From: Pezicula radicicola | Lineage: Eukaryota > Ascomycota > Leotiomycetes > Helotiales > Dermateaceae | Length of the DNA stretch: 64,000 nucleotides | Assembly: GCA_003008705.1 (NCBI GenBank) | Contig: PDUO01000062.1 | Location: 31,545 to 95,544, forward strand | Direction of reading: 5' to 3' | In this document: positions 45,360 through 58,052 of the stretch, in pieces | How positions within the stretch are numbered: position 1 is the first letter of the stretch | How the letters are laid out: each line of letters opens with the position of its first letter | The notes under the pieces: generated by a model | Told to the model about the DNA's origin: nothing | The model's input: the letters and a program-made list of their open reading frames with translations, nothing else | Database searches by the model: none | Translations under genes and position numbers: made by a program

Positions 45360-48070
45360 CTTCTAGTTAGTTCAATCTCTGAGCAGCAGCCATGAATATA
45401 CGGAGCCACCTGGCCATCAAAATCGACTACCCAAACGACGAGTGACAATAAATTTTTATCCACATTGTAGAGGACTAAGGCCGTGAACTCTCTCCGAGAC
45501 ATCGCATAGCACGGGAAGCTGAGATACTCCTCAAATCAGATTAATTGATTATGCTCGGACTCTACGAATGATAGTTAACTAGGAATTACGTTTGAAAATT
45601 CTTTGCACATAAAAGCTTACCAAAGTTGATCTCAGCAATAACACCAGAATTTGTACCCATCACTACGTAAAGAAACTAGTCAGAGTATCAGTACTGTTAC
45701 AAGCAAAGGGAGTTGACAACCCTAGTTGAGCTACATGAAAGTTGCGGGTAGTAGCCTGCCAGCTCAGCCACGAACCTCTTCCATATAATACCTCTGCAGG
45801 TCCTCTACCAACTCGCGAGCTCGGCCATCTGGTTGACGTAGTTGCGGGCATCTCTGAGAAGCAACATGGTGCTGACCTTCTGCGGCTTTGATTAAGTTCC
45901 GTAAAGTAAAAGTAAGGCTTGTGGTTGTTTCTATGAAAAAGAAGTACTCTTTTTGTAGCTCCGGTCCACTCCGAGTAACCGGACTTTTGTTCGTCTTTTT
46001 CGACCTTCGCTATCTCACATTGATTAACCAATCAATGCACCAACCGCATCCGTTGTCACAGACCATGACTACATCATCCGGCAGCTCCAGTCGTAGTTTA
46101 TTATCTTTAACTTATAATAGATATATATTAGTTACTACTACATATTATATCTTATAGCATCGTGTGCCAAGAGGCTTTGGAAGTGACCAAAGTTGATTAA
46201 CGAACTTGGGCTCATTCAGCTGAAGATAAATAAAGAAAGATATTCTAACTTAAACTTCACTACTAATCCAGGACCGCAACTCTATCTCTACGGGCATCTG
46301 AATTCCATAGATACGGCAGGTACAATGCAACTAGTTCATGTCACATAACTAAGAGGTCGATAGGATAGATCAGGTTGGGATGAAAGTCGAACTTCAACAG
46401 GGCAGTTGGCGCCGAAAATAATCAAGCCACCACAGAGCAATCGTTACAGCACCCAGTGGCAGCGTATCACTTGACCCCCGCCAAAAATGACTATTTTGCG
46501 AATTGATATTATTAAATGTGCGTGGCGTGCGATATTCTCGAACTCTGGTTGAGGGTGAGTCACTCACGCACTCACTCGCTCGCTTAACTTATTAACAAAG
46601 CACCAAAGTATTGAACAGCAGAGACGCAATGCTCGAATGGTGGACGGTGTCACGAATGATTCAAACAGCCAATCGCATATATAATATACATTTTAAATGT
46701 CCTATATCTAGTGTGCTTCCCAGCGAGGCTGGTCCAAAACCCAATGCGGCTCCTGAACACACCTTCGATACGGTAGATGATCTACTAGACTTTGTGGCAA
46801 AGCGATGACGGCATACTTCCTGAGTCTGTAGCTAATGACACGAGATCTCTCAAAGAATGGTGAGATCTTGCTGCTGGGGCGGAGTGTAGCTACTAAAGAT
46901 TCTGGCATTGGAATGCTGCGACAGAGTGATGACCTGCCAGCCCTAGCCGTTCTTGCTTATTGATCACCAAATTACTAGTTAGATGACTGGCTCTTGTGTT
47001 GCTTTAGTAGACGGCTTGTTAAGGGACTTAAAACGCATCTCTAGGCAACACTTCATTTGAACTGTACTGCTCGATGGTAAGAGCGGCATCCGCTGATAAA
47101 GTTGCCTTGCGTTCCTGAGGCGCGTGGTCGGAAGGTTGGACCCAGCGAAGGGGAGGACGAGGCGCAAAGAGCACGAGGAGGTAGAAGGTTCTGGGTATGA
47201 TGGAGACGCAATCGCAGGTTCTGGAGTATATGAAGATGGAGAGTTCATATGGAAGTGGCACGAGTCCCTTTAAGTGCAAAACCCTTCTGCATCAAATTTG
47301 CAAAGTGATATTATTACGTTTGCCAGTTACAAACTTATAGCGAGGGCACCTGAGCGTTACTACGCCCCATAAACCATAAACTTTTCGTGGAAGACGACGA
47401 CTACTACGTACCAACAGGACCACGTGAAGGTGCATTTTGTGTGGATGAAAGTGGGGTCAGGTAGTATACTGTCAGCAGCTTGCAAAGAATATGTCGCACA
47501 ATTTATCAACAAGCACCAGAGTGAATAGAAGATTGAAAGTAGAATTATCAATAAATTAGCCCTATACCGTCTAATAAATGTCATGGACGAGGTTTAGGCG
47601 ACAAACTCCAAGCTTTCATAGAGTTAGTCGGCCTCAAGCAGCCTTGTGGTGTCGCTCACCAGGATGAAACGGGGGACTGGTAGACTGGTGGACTGGTGGA
47701 CTGGTGGACTGCGGATTTTAGGCATTCCCCCATCTAGTGTTACACCTACACGAAGCACCTTCTCAAGAGCAGTCGTTGATCACACGATCCACACATACAC
47801 TCCCAAGGGAATCCCAATCTCCCTCTTTTGGTTCGCCTAGACCGTTCAATTCAACCTCTTTCCCTGCTTTCTGCTCCAATAGTGTATTTAAGTCCGCTTA
47901 ATCAGTAGGCGCATAAGTAAATTCGGCCAATGATATTTCTCCAAAGCAGCCGTAGATATTGTAGCAGCATTGACGTATATCACCAAGAAGCATGAAAAGA
48001 AACAACCAGGATTAGAAGAAAAGGTCGGTTAATTAAAGAAGCTGTTCAGCTTTATGGAATGTCAGCGTAT
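45360..48070. other. Degenerate DNA with an 8-base tandem repeat
   Basis: No gene can be recognised. Frames such as SEYKFRK-type or HTFDTVDDLLDFVAKR (46750-46805) look partly coding but match no family I know. At 47674-47711 the unit ACTGGTGG is repeated about four and a half times. Confidence 0.35.
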
Positions 48071-48079
48071 ATAACTAAC

Positions 48080-49490
48080 AATAGAGCTGATAAGCAGCTG
48101 TAGCACGGAAGGATAGGTCATGTAGGCATTCAAAACCTCCGCAAATTGTAGAAGATGTCCCTTGGCCTCGACCTTTCTTATATTAAACAAGTTGGCTGTG
48201 TCTACGAAACATGCCTTAAGGGGAGAATGCACGATATTTCTTACCGAAACTCTCTTGCTATCGATACCAAGCCATATAAAGTTATTTTTTCTAATAGGGC
48301 CAGTCTACGATAGGTCCCGATACTTTGTTGCGTTTACGGATCCATGTACAAAAGAATCCGAGATTTACTGCCTTAAGTACCGCAGTGAAGTACCTAGTAT
48401 ATTCCGCCAGTATGAAGCCTTAAATGAATGGCCGTACAAAGGCCTCTAAGTCTGTCGATTTTACAGTGATGGTGGTAGAGAATATCTCGGTTACAACTTT
48501 TAATTTGCACTCGCTAAAGAAAGCACGACATTCTCGTACTCAGTACCAGAAACACAGCAGGCAAACGGTGTCGCAGAGCGTGTAATCGCACACTAAAAGA
48601 AAAAGCCTAACCGGGTATTGCAGCGTGTGGATCAGACTGGAAACACTGGCCTCTTACCGTGAAGCATGCCAATTACCTTCGGAATCCCAGTCCTACGGCT
48701 GGAATCGATACAACACCTAATGAGGTTGCTACAGGCAAAACTACGTCCCTTGAACATTGTAAACCCTTTAGTTGTTTATTATAGAACTTTAAAACCTTTG
48801 TAGATGATTATGCTGCACCAGGAAGCTTCGTTGGATTCAATAGTCCTTATATTATTCGAATTCTTAGTGAAAAGGGTAAAGTCTTACGTACCGCAGCCGT
48901 GTATTTCCAAGAATATTGTACAATTAAAGGTGTCGGCAAAGACCACCTTTTAAGGGCTCCATCTATCGATGATTCTAATCTTCTATTTTACTCCGAGATT
49001 AAGTGTCCTAATAGCGTTATTATGACTTCTCTAATAGACATAGAGGCTAAAGGATCAACTCAAAGTTCCTGTATTAATCAGTCAGGAAGGCTTCGTCGAA
49101 GAGCTCAAAAGACCTTAAATCAACATAATACAGCCCCTATTTCAGATATTCTAGCTGTAGAGCATCTAAAGTCACCCTCTACCGAATCTAATATACTAAG
49201 ATGATCTGGTCGTTTACGGAGGTATAAGGTCAGGGCTCTTATAGGTCATTAATTTCATCGCTAGCATCAATTCTCTACTGCCGCTCACGCTACTGTTAAT
49301 ATCAAAAATCAGCTTGCTACTGAAAATTAACATACCCTCTTTTCGACATCTATTCAGAGGCTGCCTACTGTCAACTAGTTCTCTCTATTAACTCAAGCTT
49401 CCCCTACTGAGCCTTATAAGCCCCAGACTTTGAAAGGAGCAATGTTACACAAAGATAGTGATAAGTGGCTGCTGCGAAGAATTGGAATCT
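48080..49490 (+). mobile_element. Copia-type pol remnant
   Basis: Across several frames the plus strand reads GRIGHVGIQNLRKL (pre-integrase HRRLGH region, 48110-48150), GCVYETCLKGRMHDISYRNS and the integrase-core phrase SDGGREYLGYNF. It continues with QANGVAERVIAH, NLRNPSPTAGIDTTPNEVAT, FVDDYAAPGSFVGFNSPYII and RILSEKGKVLRTAAVYFQEY. A last piece, EPYKPQTLKGAMLHKDSDKW, matches the RT entrance (EPxTYxEAxxxxxxxxWxxA). Order and motifs are those of a Copia polyprotein. Many stops and frameshifts are present and no LTRs are seen. It ends where the DWALI-type pseudogene begins. Confidence 0.7.
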
Positions 49491-49504
49491 CTAATTAGCG
49501 ATAA

Positions 49505-50083
49505 TACCTACCATAATCTGTGCGACCTCGACATCATCGCTCCCTCGCGCCGTCTTCCTCGGAAAAGTGCTCGCCACGGTCGCCAACAAGCCCTTCGAGC
49601 AGCTGTACTACGCCTCGCACATGCACAAGGACCTCATGGCAGCGGTATACTCGTACTCGCGCCACTGGCAGCTTTACGTCCTCTGCATGGGCTTCGATTG
49701 CAACAACTACTACTACAATCCCATTGTCACCCACCTGCTTGTGGCCAATGTCGCATGGCCCCCGCAACCCTCTTGGCGGCGAGCTATACAAGTACCATGG
49801 CGGGCACAAGACTTTTTTGGTCTCGCCTTCCGAAGCGGATCGCGAGGCGACCCTCCAGGCGCTTATGGATGCCCAATCTGCGAAATATATGGATTACAAT
49901 GGTTCGCTACATCAGGCTCTGCATCAGGCACTGGACCATCACAAGGAACTCGGCTTTGTCTACGCAGCATCTCATTGTTCCCAACTTGGCGCCATTCGAG
50001 ATTGGGCTCTTATTAAATGTCCTAACGAGGTCTCTCATGTGCAGAACAAGGTGGTGAGCGTCTACATGCTTTCCCTGATCTAA
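49505..50083 (+). pseudogene. Fungal unknown with DWALI motif, frameshifted
   Basis: One frame (49560-49760) reads AVFLGKVLATVANKPFEQLY, YASHMHKDLMAAVYSYSRHW and YYYNPIVTHLLVANVAWPP. After a one-base shift another continues LGGELYKYHGGHKTFLVSPS, ALMDAQSAKYMDYNGSLHQA and HHKELGFVYAASHCSQLGAI, then RDWALIKCPNEVSHVQNKVV. The closing G-F-V-Y-A-A-S...DWAL signature is shared with the remnant at 0.8-1.3 kb. Just one frameshift disrupts about 180 otherwise readable codons, so decay here is young. Base composition is higher in GC than the adjacent Copia remnant. Function unknown. Confidence 0.5.
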
Positions 50084-50419
50084 CATATGCAACCCCGCTT
50101 GCAGATGTCTTGAAAGACAGAGAAGCAATTAAGTTGGGACGCTGGAAGTGTTACTCTTTGCTAAGATAGCTGCCTACCTGATGTATTTACTATTCTTGGT
50201 TTTTGGCGATGATACCCTTGCTTTACGCGGTTACACTTTAATTTGGATGGAAAATTCAGGCTCTATTTTGGAGTCTGTTATTAGGGAAGATATTCTGTTT
50301 GTATGTTCGTACCTTAAGTCGTAAATAAAAGAAAGGAGAACTACGCGTATTACTTTTAACTAGAACTTCTACAATTCGTTCGCTCCTGTACCATCTCCCA
50401 TCTCTCCTGACCGCCTTCT

Positions 50420-51510
50420 AGCAGAACGTCCTGCCAACCAATCTTGATGAATTATTAAATAATTCTCTTGTTCATCGGATCGTTGAATTCGTTGGAGAAC
50501 GGGTTGGATAATGAAGAGTTCAAGAAGGAATTTGAGTTGTTCTAAGGTAGGGAGGTGACAAAGACCCCTACCCCTACCACTCCCTCTCCTCTGGCTCAGG
50601 AGAAATTAGAGATTCAAAACACGAGGGTACTTATTCTTCAACAAAATCTTCCAAAATTTCTTCTTAAATTCCCAAGACCACCGCCGCCGCTGTATCCGAT
50701 TCTACAGACATCCTTCTCACACGAATAATCATTCCGATCACAATCTAAAAGCAACGCATTCTTATCATAATACCCGTAAAGAAAATCAGGTACTAATTAC
50801 TACTGCCATCCTCCTCCATCTATCATCTATCTATCTACCAAACTTGCCTCGCTCGCTAAGAATACACAGAATATACCGAAGCTCACAAATAAACCTCCTC
50901 CTCCTCCTTTTTTCCAAATAGGTAGAACTATACAAGGCCACGTAGCTAGTGGTTGGCCCGAATCTGAATCCGAATCCGAAAAAAATGGAAATGGGGATGG
51001 GAATGGAAATGAGTCTGAACAAGCTTGAGAGTTGAGAAGACTACCGAAAATCAGAAGAATATAAAAGAGGAGATCACGATTGGCGAGTCGCTTATGGTGA
51101 TAGTGGTGGTCGTCGTGGTCGTGGTGATAGTGATGGGAATACAGATACAGATGGGATGAAGATGAGTGTAATCTTAGAAGAGGAGAATGAATGAGTAAGT
51201 TTCTCTAAGAGGGGAACTACTTTTTCCCCTCCTTTTTTAATTTTTTAATTTTTAATTTTTGTTTTTTTGTTTTTTTGTTTTTTTTGTTTCCCTTTTACTT
51301 CCTTCCCTTGTTAATCATGTTAAGTGACGCATTAACCAAAGTAGGAATAGGAACAACTATAACAGGAGGATTACATCAGAGAACTCGAAGGTAACCCGAG
51401 GGCTTTCTACGCCAAGTTAAATTATACAGCGGATAAGTTAGATAATGCGATTAGATATACTACTCTGTAGTTGGAAAAATGTGATAATTTACAGCAGGAT
51501 CGGGTAAGTG
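50420..51510 (+). pseudogene. Possible gag-like coiled-coil exons
   Basis: Two plus-strand patches look coding. At 50440-50640 one reads TNLDELLNNSLVHRIVEFVG and, in another frame, LENGLDNEEFKKEFELF. At 51360-51505 the other reads EDYIRELEGNPRAFYAKLNY, TADKLDNAIRYTTL-stop and LEKCDNLQQDR, ending at a GTAAGT donor. The second resembles the N-terminal coiled coil of some fungal retrotransposon gags (AFYxKLNYAxDxL), but this rests on memory of the pattern alone. Between and after them lie AT-rich homopolymers (51228-51292). Confidence 0.3.
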
Positions 51511-51809
51511 GGGTTTCTTTCTCCTTTCTTTTTGAGTTTTGGTTTTGGTTTTAAGAGGGGAGGGGGTTACGTACGTGTCCATGACATTCGCAGTTTGGCA
51601 AGGTATTGTTGCTAGTATGTCAGAGGGATGAAGTTGGCTTAGATGGGGTGTTGGGGGTAGCGTAGCGAAAAGGCTCTGGTAGTGGGGGGAGAGATTGGCG
51701 AATCTGAGGATCTGGCACCGTGGACATCAACTCTTTGCCCAATTCCCATTCCCAATCCAATTCCTAATAAGGCTCTCCCCTAATTCATCTCCTCTTCAAT
51801 TCATCTCGT

Positions 51810-52460
51810 CAATCCATCTCCCCAATCCATCTCCCCAACCCCCTCTTCTCCCTCTCCAACTTTACAATACGCTTTACCAAATCATCCACCTCGTTCTGTA
51901 CATGTCCCGCGTCCTCCTCCTCAGTCTCCCTCAGCCGCGCCACCAAGATGGTCTTCTTGTTGCGTATCTCATCCCGCACACTAGCCAACACCTTGTTGTC
52001 GTAATCTCTCCACCTCCATCTTCATCTCCATCTTCATCTCCATGGCATTCTCTCTGCTCCTTATTTTCCTCCCTGTCGCGTTGGAGCCTTTGATGCCTTT
52101 GCGCTTGCTGGTCAAGTTCGCTTTACTTGCGTTGGTGTTGGTCGAGTTGACGCTTTTATTCCTGGTTTTCCTTCTGCTGCTCTTGGATTTTACTCGCAGA
52201 GATAAGTCCCTCGATTTGTTACTGAAGATTAATCTGGCTGTGTACATATGCATTAAGTTGACCCTTCTAATTTTGAATTTCCTGCTGTAGTTCTTTAATG
52301 TCCTAGTTGGAATCTATCTGTCTATAGTCATATTCGTCAAATTGCCCTTTCTGTTTCTGAATTTCCTGCTGCAGTTCCTTGATATACCGGCTGAAGTCTG
52401 TCTGGCAGTGGTTATATTCACCCTGCAATTCCTTATATTACTGCAGCTGTATTCCGATCA
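51810..52460 (-). pseudogene. Coiled-coil protein remnant with 84-base repeat
   Basis: On the minus strand two units starting at 52359 and 52275 (84 bases, 28 codons apart) read IKELQQEIQKQKGQFDEYDY and IKELQQEIQN-stop-KGQLNAY. A Lys/Arg/Asn-rich stretch follows (SSRRKTRNKSVNSTNTNASK), and in the next frame ETEEEDAGHVQNEVDDLVKR and IVKLEREKRGLGRWIGEMD. All are strongly helical coiled-coil sequence. Stops are at Gln codons. It resembles, in composition and in the repeat of short KELxQE blocks, the larger gene at 55.2-57.6 kb. Confidence 0.4.
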
Positions 52461-52519
52461 TTGTTATTATTAATGGTTTCTGCTTCTCTATCTCTACTTC
52501 TCTGCTGTCTGCTTCTCTG

Positions 52520-54790
52520 CTGTGCGAGAATTACATGATGCTGTATGGCTGAAATCACATAAGGGTGCGAGGCTGCTGATGTATCGGCAATTAATACCTT
52601 CGTACACTCCCAGCCGTCACTTGATAGCGCTGATTACGCCAAGATGGTTTCTTCTCTAGGACTGCAACAAAGTTTTTTAGTGTACGTCGTCATATGTAGG
52701 ACTCGCACGAGATATGTATATTGTCGAGTACTGTACAGCTTTGTTACACGTCTACACGTTGCATTGGCGCAAGGACTCGTACAAGTATGCCTTTCCCAGC
52801 TTTGTTGCACATCGTCCATGCAAGGTCACGCACGAGGTATGTATGTGGCGGCGGGTGTTTACATCGGGGATCGGGGATCGGGGAGTCAGGGTTGGTATCT
52901 GTCAGAAATCAATTAATTCGCATCTGAGAAACTAATCCGCGTGGACGCCAAGGTCGTACGGATCAGCGAGACTTGCCATCCTTGCATATGACGATGTACA
53001 ACAGATCGATCTATCTTTCTACTCCGAAGGCCATTCGTTCGCTGTCCTATCAATAGAATAAATCTTGTAGCTCTAATTGAGGTACTCGCTTAACGCATTC
53101 CATTCAACGCAAGCGAGCGGCCTCTATTCAGAGACAGGTATACAAGACAGGATAATTAATTTACATTCTTATTGATATTACACGCCTTTTAAACAATCGA
53201 GATGGCGTACAACTAATTCTTTTCTCAATATTCGCGAAATTCTGCTTCTCAACAACAACCACAAGCCACTTTAGTTCTCTACAACCCCTTCTTCTCAACA
53301 GCGAACTCTTTTCGTCTCTGATTCTTCTTCTCATCATTGGTCCTCGTTCTTATCTTTGGTCCTTATTCTCATCGCTGGTACGCCCGTTAGACCTTAGCAC
53401 ACGACTGATACTACTGAGAGAGATATCTAAACCTACTAGTAATAAAAAAGACAGTAGTAGACATTATGTTCATAGCCGAACACCGGTACCTACACACCAC
53501 AAGTCCCTTATCGCTTGTACTCCTTGTGCTCTTAGCTATTGTATAGCAGTGCTACTACTAGCAAGGTACTTTCTTACACCTATAACACTAGGGGAAAACC
53601 CTATTACGTCCTAGAACAACGGCAGTGACTTCGACTTCGACTCTAAGTATACTGGCCCCACTGCGCTAGCTTCTCGAAAACCCAAGCTTAACGTCGACTC
53701 CGACCGATCTAGTTTTAAATCCTTGTTAACGCAAATACCGAGTAAAGTAGCAGATATCTGGCCCTAGGAACAGATGATCTCAAAAAGCCGGGATGCTCAG
53801 ATGCAAGGCACGTATATACTTAGGATACAAGATTATTAAGAGGTATAACTTATTACTCCTGCCCTAAAGTTTATATTCATATAAAACATAAAAACAAGCA
53901 TAAACACAAGCAAGCAACCAGGCACGGGAACGGGAATCGGAGTAAGAGTTAAATAGCTGTAGCTTGCTCCTTTCTACTTTATCTGTACATATACGAGTTT
54001 GCTTACTTACCTACTCCCTCCCTTACCTAGCCGTTTATAAAAATAAACAATAAGAGAAAACAAAGGCAAAACGTGAAAAATACAGTAGTTCGAAAGTGGT
54101 TGTAATAATGTTTTCGTAGGAAGGGTAGGGTAGGCAATTTATTGTCTTCGCAAGAGTCTTCGCAAGACGGAGGTCGATGATGTAGAGGCAATAAGCGGTG
54201 TATTTTAGTAGCGTGAATCAATAATAACTCGAAATTGAAAGTAATAGTTCAAACTTGGACTCAAACTCGAAGCTCTAACGTGGCTCGAAATCGGATTGTA
54301 ATAGCTCGAAGCTGTGAAGAAGCCTTCTTTTCCTGTGTATCTGAGTACTCCTCCATTTATATATAAGCCTTATTAATGCTTTCTCTGATGGCTTCTCAGC
54401 TCGCACTGGGTAAATTTGAATGGTTATAGCTCGTTTACATACATTACTACGGCTTCCGATCCCTTTTCCTGCCCCCTTTCTTGTCGCCAATTGCGGATTA
54501 CGGTAACACTTGGCAAAATCCTTATTATTAGGCATAAGCGCCCAATTATCTCGGCCGCGCCTCACATCAGAGATAACCTGCACCTTGCACGCATTCAATA
54601 CCTCCCTATATCTTGGGCGCATATTTCCCATAGGGGTGACACTACCACTCCCCTCATATACCCACCGACACTATGTCGGTTCCTCGTCCGTCATTTATTA
54701 ACTCTGCCGGGCAGATATTTTCCGATAAAAGATTTCCAGTATAAGGGAATAAAAAGATGCTGAATTCACATATAAACTACTATGCAAATA
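52520..54790. other. Degenerate DNA, no recognisable gene
   Basis: Several frames are open but none has motifs I can name. A plus-strand stretch at 53620-53760 (SDFDFDSKYTGPTALASRKP, then LNVDSDRSSFKSLLTQIPSK) looks like protein of unknown origin. A minus-strand frame at 54275-54631 is Arg/Lys-rich. Confidence 0.3.
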
Positions 54791-54802
54791 AGAGGGCAGA
54801 TC

Positions 54803-55082
54803 CCCGTTACCCGTTGAAACTATGGTACTCCACTACAGTACCATCGAAAGTTAATAGGGCAGAAATTTGAATAAACCATCGCCGGCACAAGGCTATACGA
54901 TTCGTTAAGTTATTATAAACCACCAAGGAGCCCCGAAGGGCATTGGTTTTTTTTATTAAATAAATACACCCCTTCCGAAGTCAAGGTTTTTAGTATATAT
55001 TAGCTCTAGAATTACCACGGTTATCCAAGTAGTAAGGTACTATCAAATAAACGATAACTGATTTAATGAGCCATTCGCAGTT
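54803..55082 (-). rRNA. 18S rRNA 5'-region fragment, antisense
   Basis: The plus strand carries the complement of the small-subunit rRNA 5' domain. It begins ATCCCCGTTACCCGTTG, includes CATCGCCGGCACAAGGC, ACACCCCTTCCGAAGTC, TTAGCTCTAGAATTACCACG and GATAACTGATTTAATGAGCC, and ends CATTCGCAGTTT. So the minus strand reads in the sense direction over roughly 18S positions 80-370. Differences from consensus are mostly transitions (for example TACATGC reads TATATAC in the sense direction). Both flanks are unrelated. Confidence 0.85.
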
Positions 55083-55199
55083 TTATGAATCTTTCGCCTA
55101 TCGCACCCATTCCTAAAACTCCAACTCCAACTCTATAATCTATCTAATTAAAACAAAACAAAACAAAAAATCAACGTTAACATCTATCTATCCATCCAT

Positions 55200-57588
55200 C
55201 TAATCCCTTAAATGCCTAGAAGCTAGAACAAACACCTCTATCTCCTTCTCCATCCCCCCCTTCTCATTCTTTAACTTAGAAATCTCATTCTTTAATTAAA
55301 TTACCTCCTCCTCCTTCTCCTTCTCCATCTCCTCAATCCTCTCCAACAAATCCAAATTTGCAAGTTGAAGATCACAGATCTCAAGTTTCTATCCTCCTTT
55401 TTCATTGGTAAAAAAACAAAAAAACCTAAACAGAAAACAAAAAATAAAAAACCAATCCCCTCCCTCCCTCCTTTCAAAATCATCCACCCAAAAGAAAAGA
55501 AAAGAAAAGAAAAGAAAAGATAAAAACCCCCCTAACCTAAAACCAAGAGAGGAGAAAGAAAAGGAGGCAAAAAAGGACGTACAAGTATCTTCACCTTAAT
55601 ATTTTCATCCCTATCCCTCCCCCTCCCCCTATCTCCCTTACTCCTAGTACTCTTATCAACCTTTAAAGCAGCACTTAAATCACTCGATAACCTTCTCTAG
55701 ATCCTGGAAATTAGAAGAAGAGAGTTTAGATTGTAGCTCCTGTACTTCTCGAGCTTCTTGTTTGAGGGTTTTGAATCTCTGCGGGCGGTTTGGTTTTGAG
55801 ATTTGTTGGTTGAGGATGCGGGATTTGGTTGGTTTGTGGTTTGGGGGAGGGAGGGGTAGTTTGTTAGTTTGTTTTTTTTTTTCAAAGGGGGAGAAGGGGA
55901 TGGCTGGGAAGGGGAGGAGAGGAGAGGAGAGGAGTAATTAAATACCTTCTATTCTTGGAGCTGTGTAGATTCTTGGTTGAGTTTTAGGATTTGTTTGTCC
56001 TGTTTTATTTTGTGGTGAGTTGGTAAGTTTATTTTAAATGGGGAGCAAAGAACAGGGTAGGAAGGGATAGGGAGGTAATAGGGAGGTGATTGGAAGTTAA
56101 GTACCTTTTGTGTTTTTACCAGAGTTTCTTTTCTTTCTCTTTCTTTGTATTATAGGAGTTCTTAGCGGAGTTGTTTAATTTAGTCATCCTGTTTTTGTTT
56201 TAGGTTACTTACTTTTCTTTGGGGGATTAAGAGGGGTAGGAGGGGATAGGAATTTGGATATAGAAGGTACTGTACCTTTTGTTCTTGGAGTTAGGTACAT
56301 TCTTGGTGGTGGAGTTGTTCAATTTTGGTGTCCTGTTTTATTCTTTAGCTACTTGACTCCTTACTCCTTTTGAGGAATTAAGAGTGAAGGGAAGGAAGGA
56401 AAATAGGAAATACCTTCTCTTGTTGTATACAAGTCTCTCTTCTTTCTTGGCGTTGGATAAGTTCTTGGCGGAGTTGGTCAATTAATTGGTGGAATTGTTT
56501 AATTTCGGTGTCCTATTTTAAGATAAGATAAGTTGGTTTAGTTCAAAATAAAAGAAAGAGAAGTAAGGAGGATGAAATAAATACCTTGTCTGCTTCGAGT
56601 TGAGTAAGTTCTTGATTGAGTTATTTAATTTGCCTGTCCTGTTTTAAGATAAGCTCGCCGCTTACTTATAGAAGGGGTTTGGGGAAGGGAAAGAAACAAA
56701 AGGAGAAGAAAGGGGGATTCAAAACGAAGAAGAAGAAGAAGAAGAAGAAGAAGAAGATAAACAAACCGTTTCTTTCTCCATCTCTTCATCAACATTATCA
56801 TATACTTCAGGAGGCTGCTCTTCTTCAAACCCTTCAAATCCCTCATCCTTATCATCAACACTTTGAAAGTTGTCAAGTTTTTGAAGAAGCGTTTCCAAGA
56901 CGGAATCTTCGGGGGGAGGTGTATCCTATTTTCAATATACGAAATATTAGGAACAGAAATTTGTGGAAGGATATAAGTAGAGAGAAGGATATCAAGAAAC
57001 TTACCCCCGAGGAACTTCCTGAAATCGCTTCCAAATCGTCATTATTAAACACCTCCTCATACCCCTTAACTCTCTCATCAACCTGAATCGTAACCCCAGA
57101 CCCAGCACTAGACCCAGCCACAGGACGCCTCCCAAAAACCTTCTTATCAATCAAAGCCCCTATCTTCCTCTTCACCTTATCCAGAACAATCTTATTCACC
57201 TCCCCATTATAAACAGCCGGATCAACAGCCAACAATCTCAAAAGAGGAGTATACTCATCATCTTGTTTTGGAAGGTTGGATTTGTTGGTTATGTTGTTTT
57301 GTTGTATGTAGTTAATTAATTGGGGTTCTTTTAGGCTGTTGAACTTGGACCAGTTGAAGATGCATCTACTGGTGAACTTTTGGGCGTCGTGTTGGTGGAA
57401 GAGGAGCTGTTTTTTTGGTAGGCGGGTCGTTAGTCAGTGCTGTGCGGGAGTGGCGAGAGAGAGGCGAGTTTGGGGTTTTCTTCTTGTTTGGGATGAGATG
57501 GGATGGGATGAGGCCAAGACAGGGTACTTACATCTTTGGCATTGGCGGAATTGAGATCTGCGCCACAATGTTGACATTTTGACTCCAT
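55200..57588 (-). pseudogene. Micro-exon coiled-coil gene, disabled
   Basis: Minus-strand gene with at least ten exons, all phase 0 and all multiples of three: 57588-57532, 57406-57005, 56925-56767, 56638-56585, 56512-56414, 56332-56276, 56188-56105, 55999-55946, 55778-55692 and 55388-55200. Exon 1 reads MESKCQHCGADLNSANAKD, a possible zinc ribbon. Exon 2 continues LLFHQHDAQKFTSRCIFNWS to SGSSSG; exon 3 is acidic (DTPPPEDSVLETLLQKLDNF). Exons 4-8 share a start, D-x-x-I-x-x-L (DRQIK, DTEIKQF, DTKIEQL, DD-stop-IKQL, DKQILKL), and end in Lys before GTA. The last exon is Glu/Lys-rich. Seven in-frame stops occur, all in exons 4, 6, 7, 8 and 10, nearly all where the repeat has Gln. Product would be a long coiled-coil protein; role unknown. 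Confidence 0.65.
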
Positions 57589-58052
57589 GGATCAATCTTG
57601 ATACTGAGTCTGAATCTTGGAAGGTAAGTGAAGTTCTTTTGTGAGGGATCTTGTGGGATGAAGTGGATGGACGTTTTGAATGGACCATACAAGAGCGTAG
57701 CGGTCATGAGAGTATAGTACGGAGCATGAGAGAGTACAGGCGACAAGAGTCTGTACAAAAGTCATGGAAAGAGAAGAAGAAGAAGAAGATTCGGATGAAG
57801 AAGAGGCTGATCATAAAAGGGGGAAAAGCCATGACATGATTCCTATAATTTACATGATGGAAGGGAGAACACATCAAAGGGAAGCATAGAATGAACAAGC
57901 CGATGAGGAATATATACGGAAGTACACAACCTACTATACACGCAAGAAGGCACAAACAAGAGATGAAGAAAGAAAGAAAGATTGGTTACTTGTGGCAATG
58001 CCAGTGTTTTTGTGTTCTCAAAGCGAGCTCAAGGAGTGTTGTTTGCGTTTGT

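Noticed and set aside
45308..45502. Minus-strand frame with RRALVFYLINTSLPKSRF ending, looking like a conserved protein
   Set aside because: The conserved-looking end is the antisense translation of an 18S rRNA fragment, a well-known annotation artefact.
51695..52290. Plus-strand Leu/Pro/Ser-rich frames resembling membrane protein
   Set aside because: They mirror the Glu/Lys-rich coiled-coil remnant on the minus strand; hydrophobic strings arise from its complement.
53200..53760. Possible Copia gag or zinc-knuckle gene
   Set aside because: Only one short readable stretch (SDFDFDSKYTGPTALA) and no CCHC motif; not enough to call.
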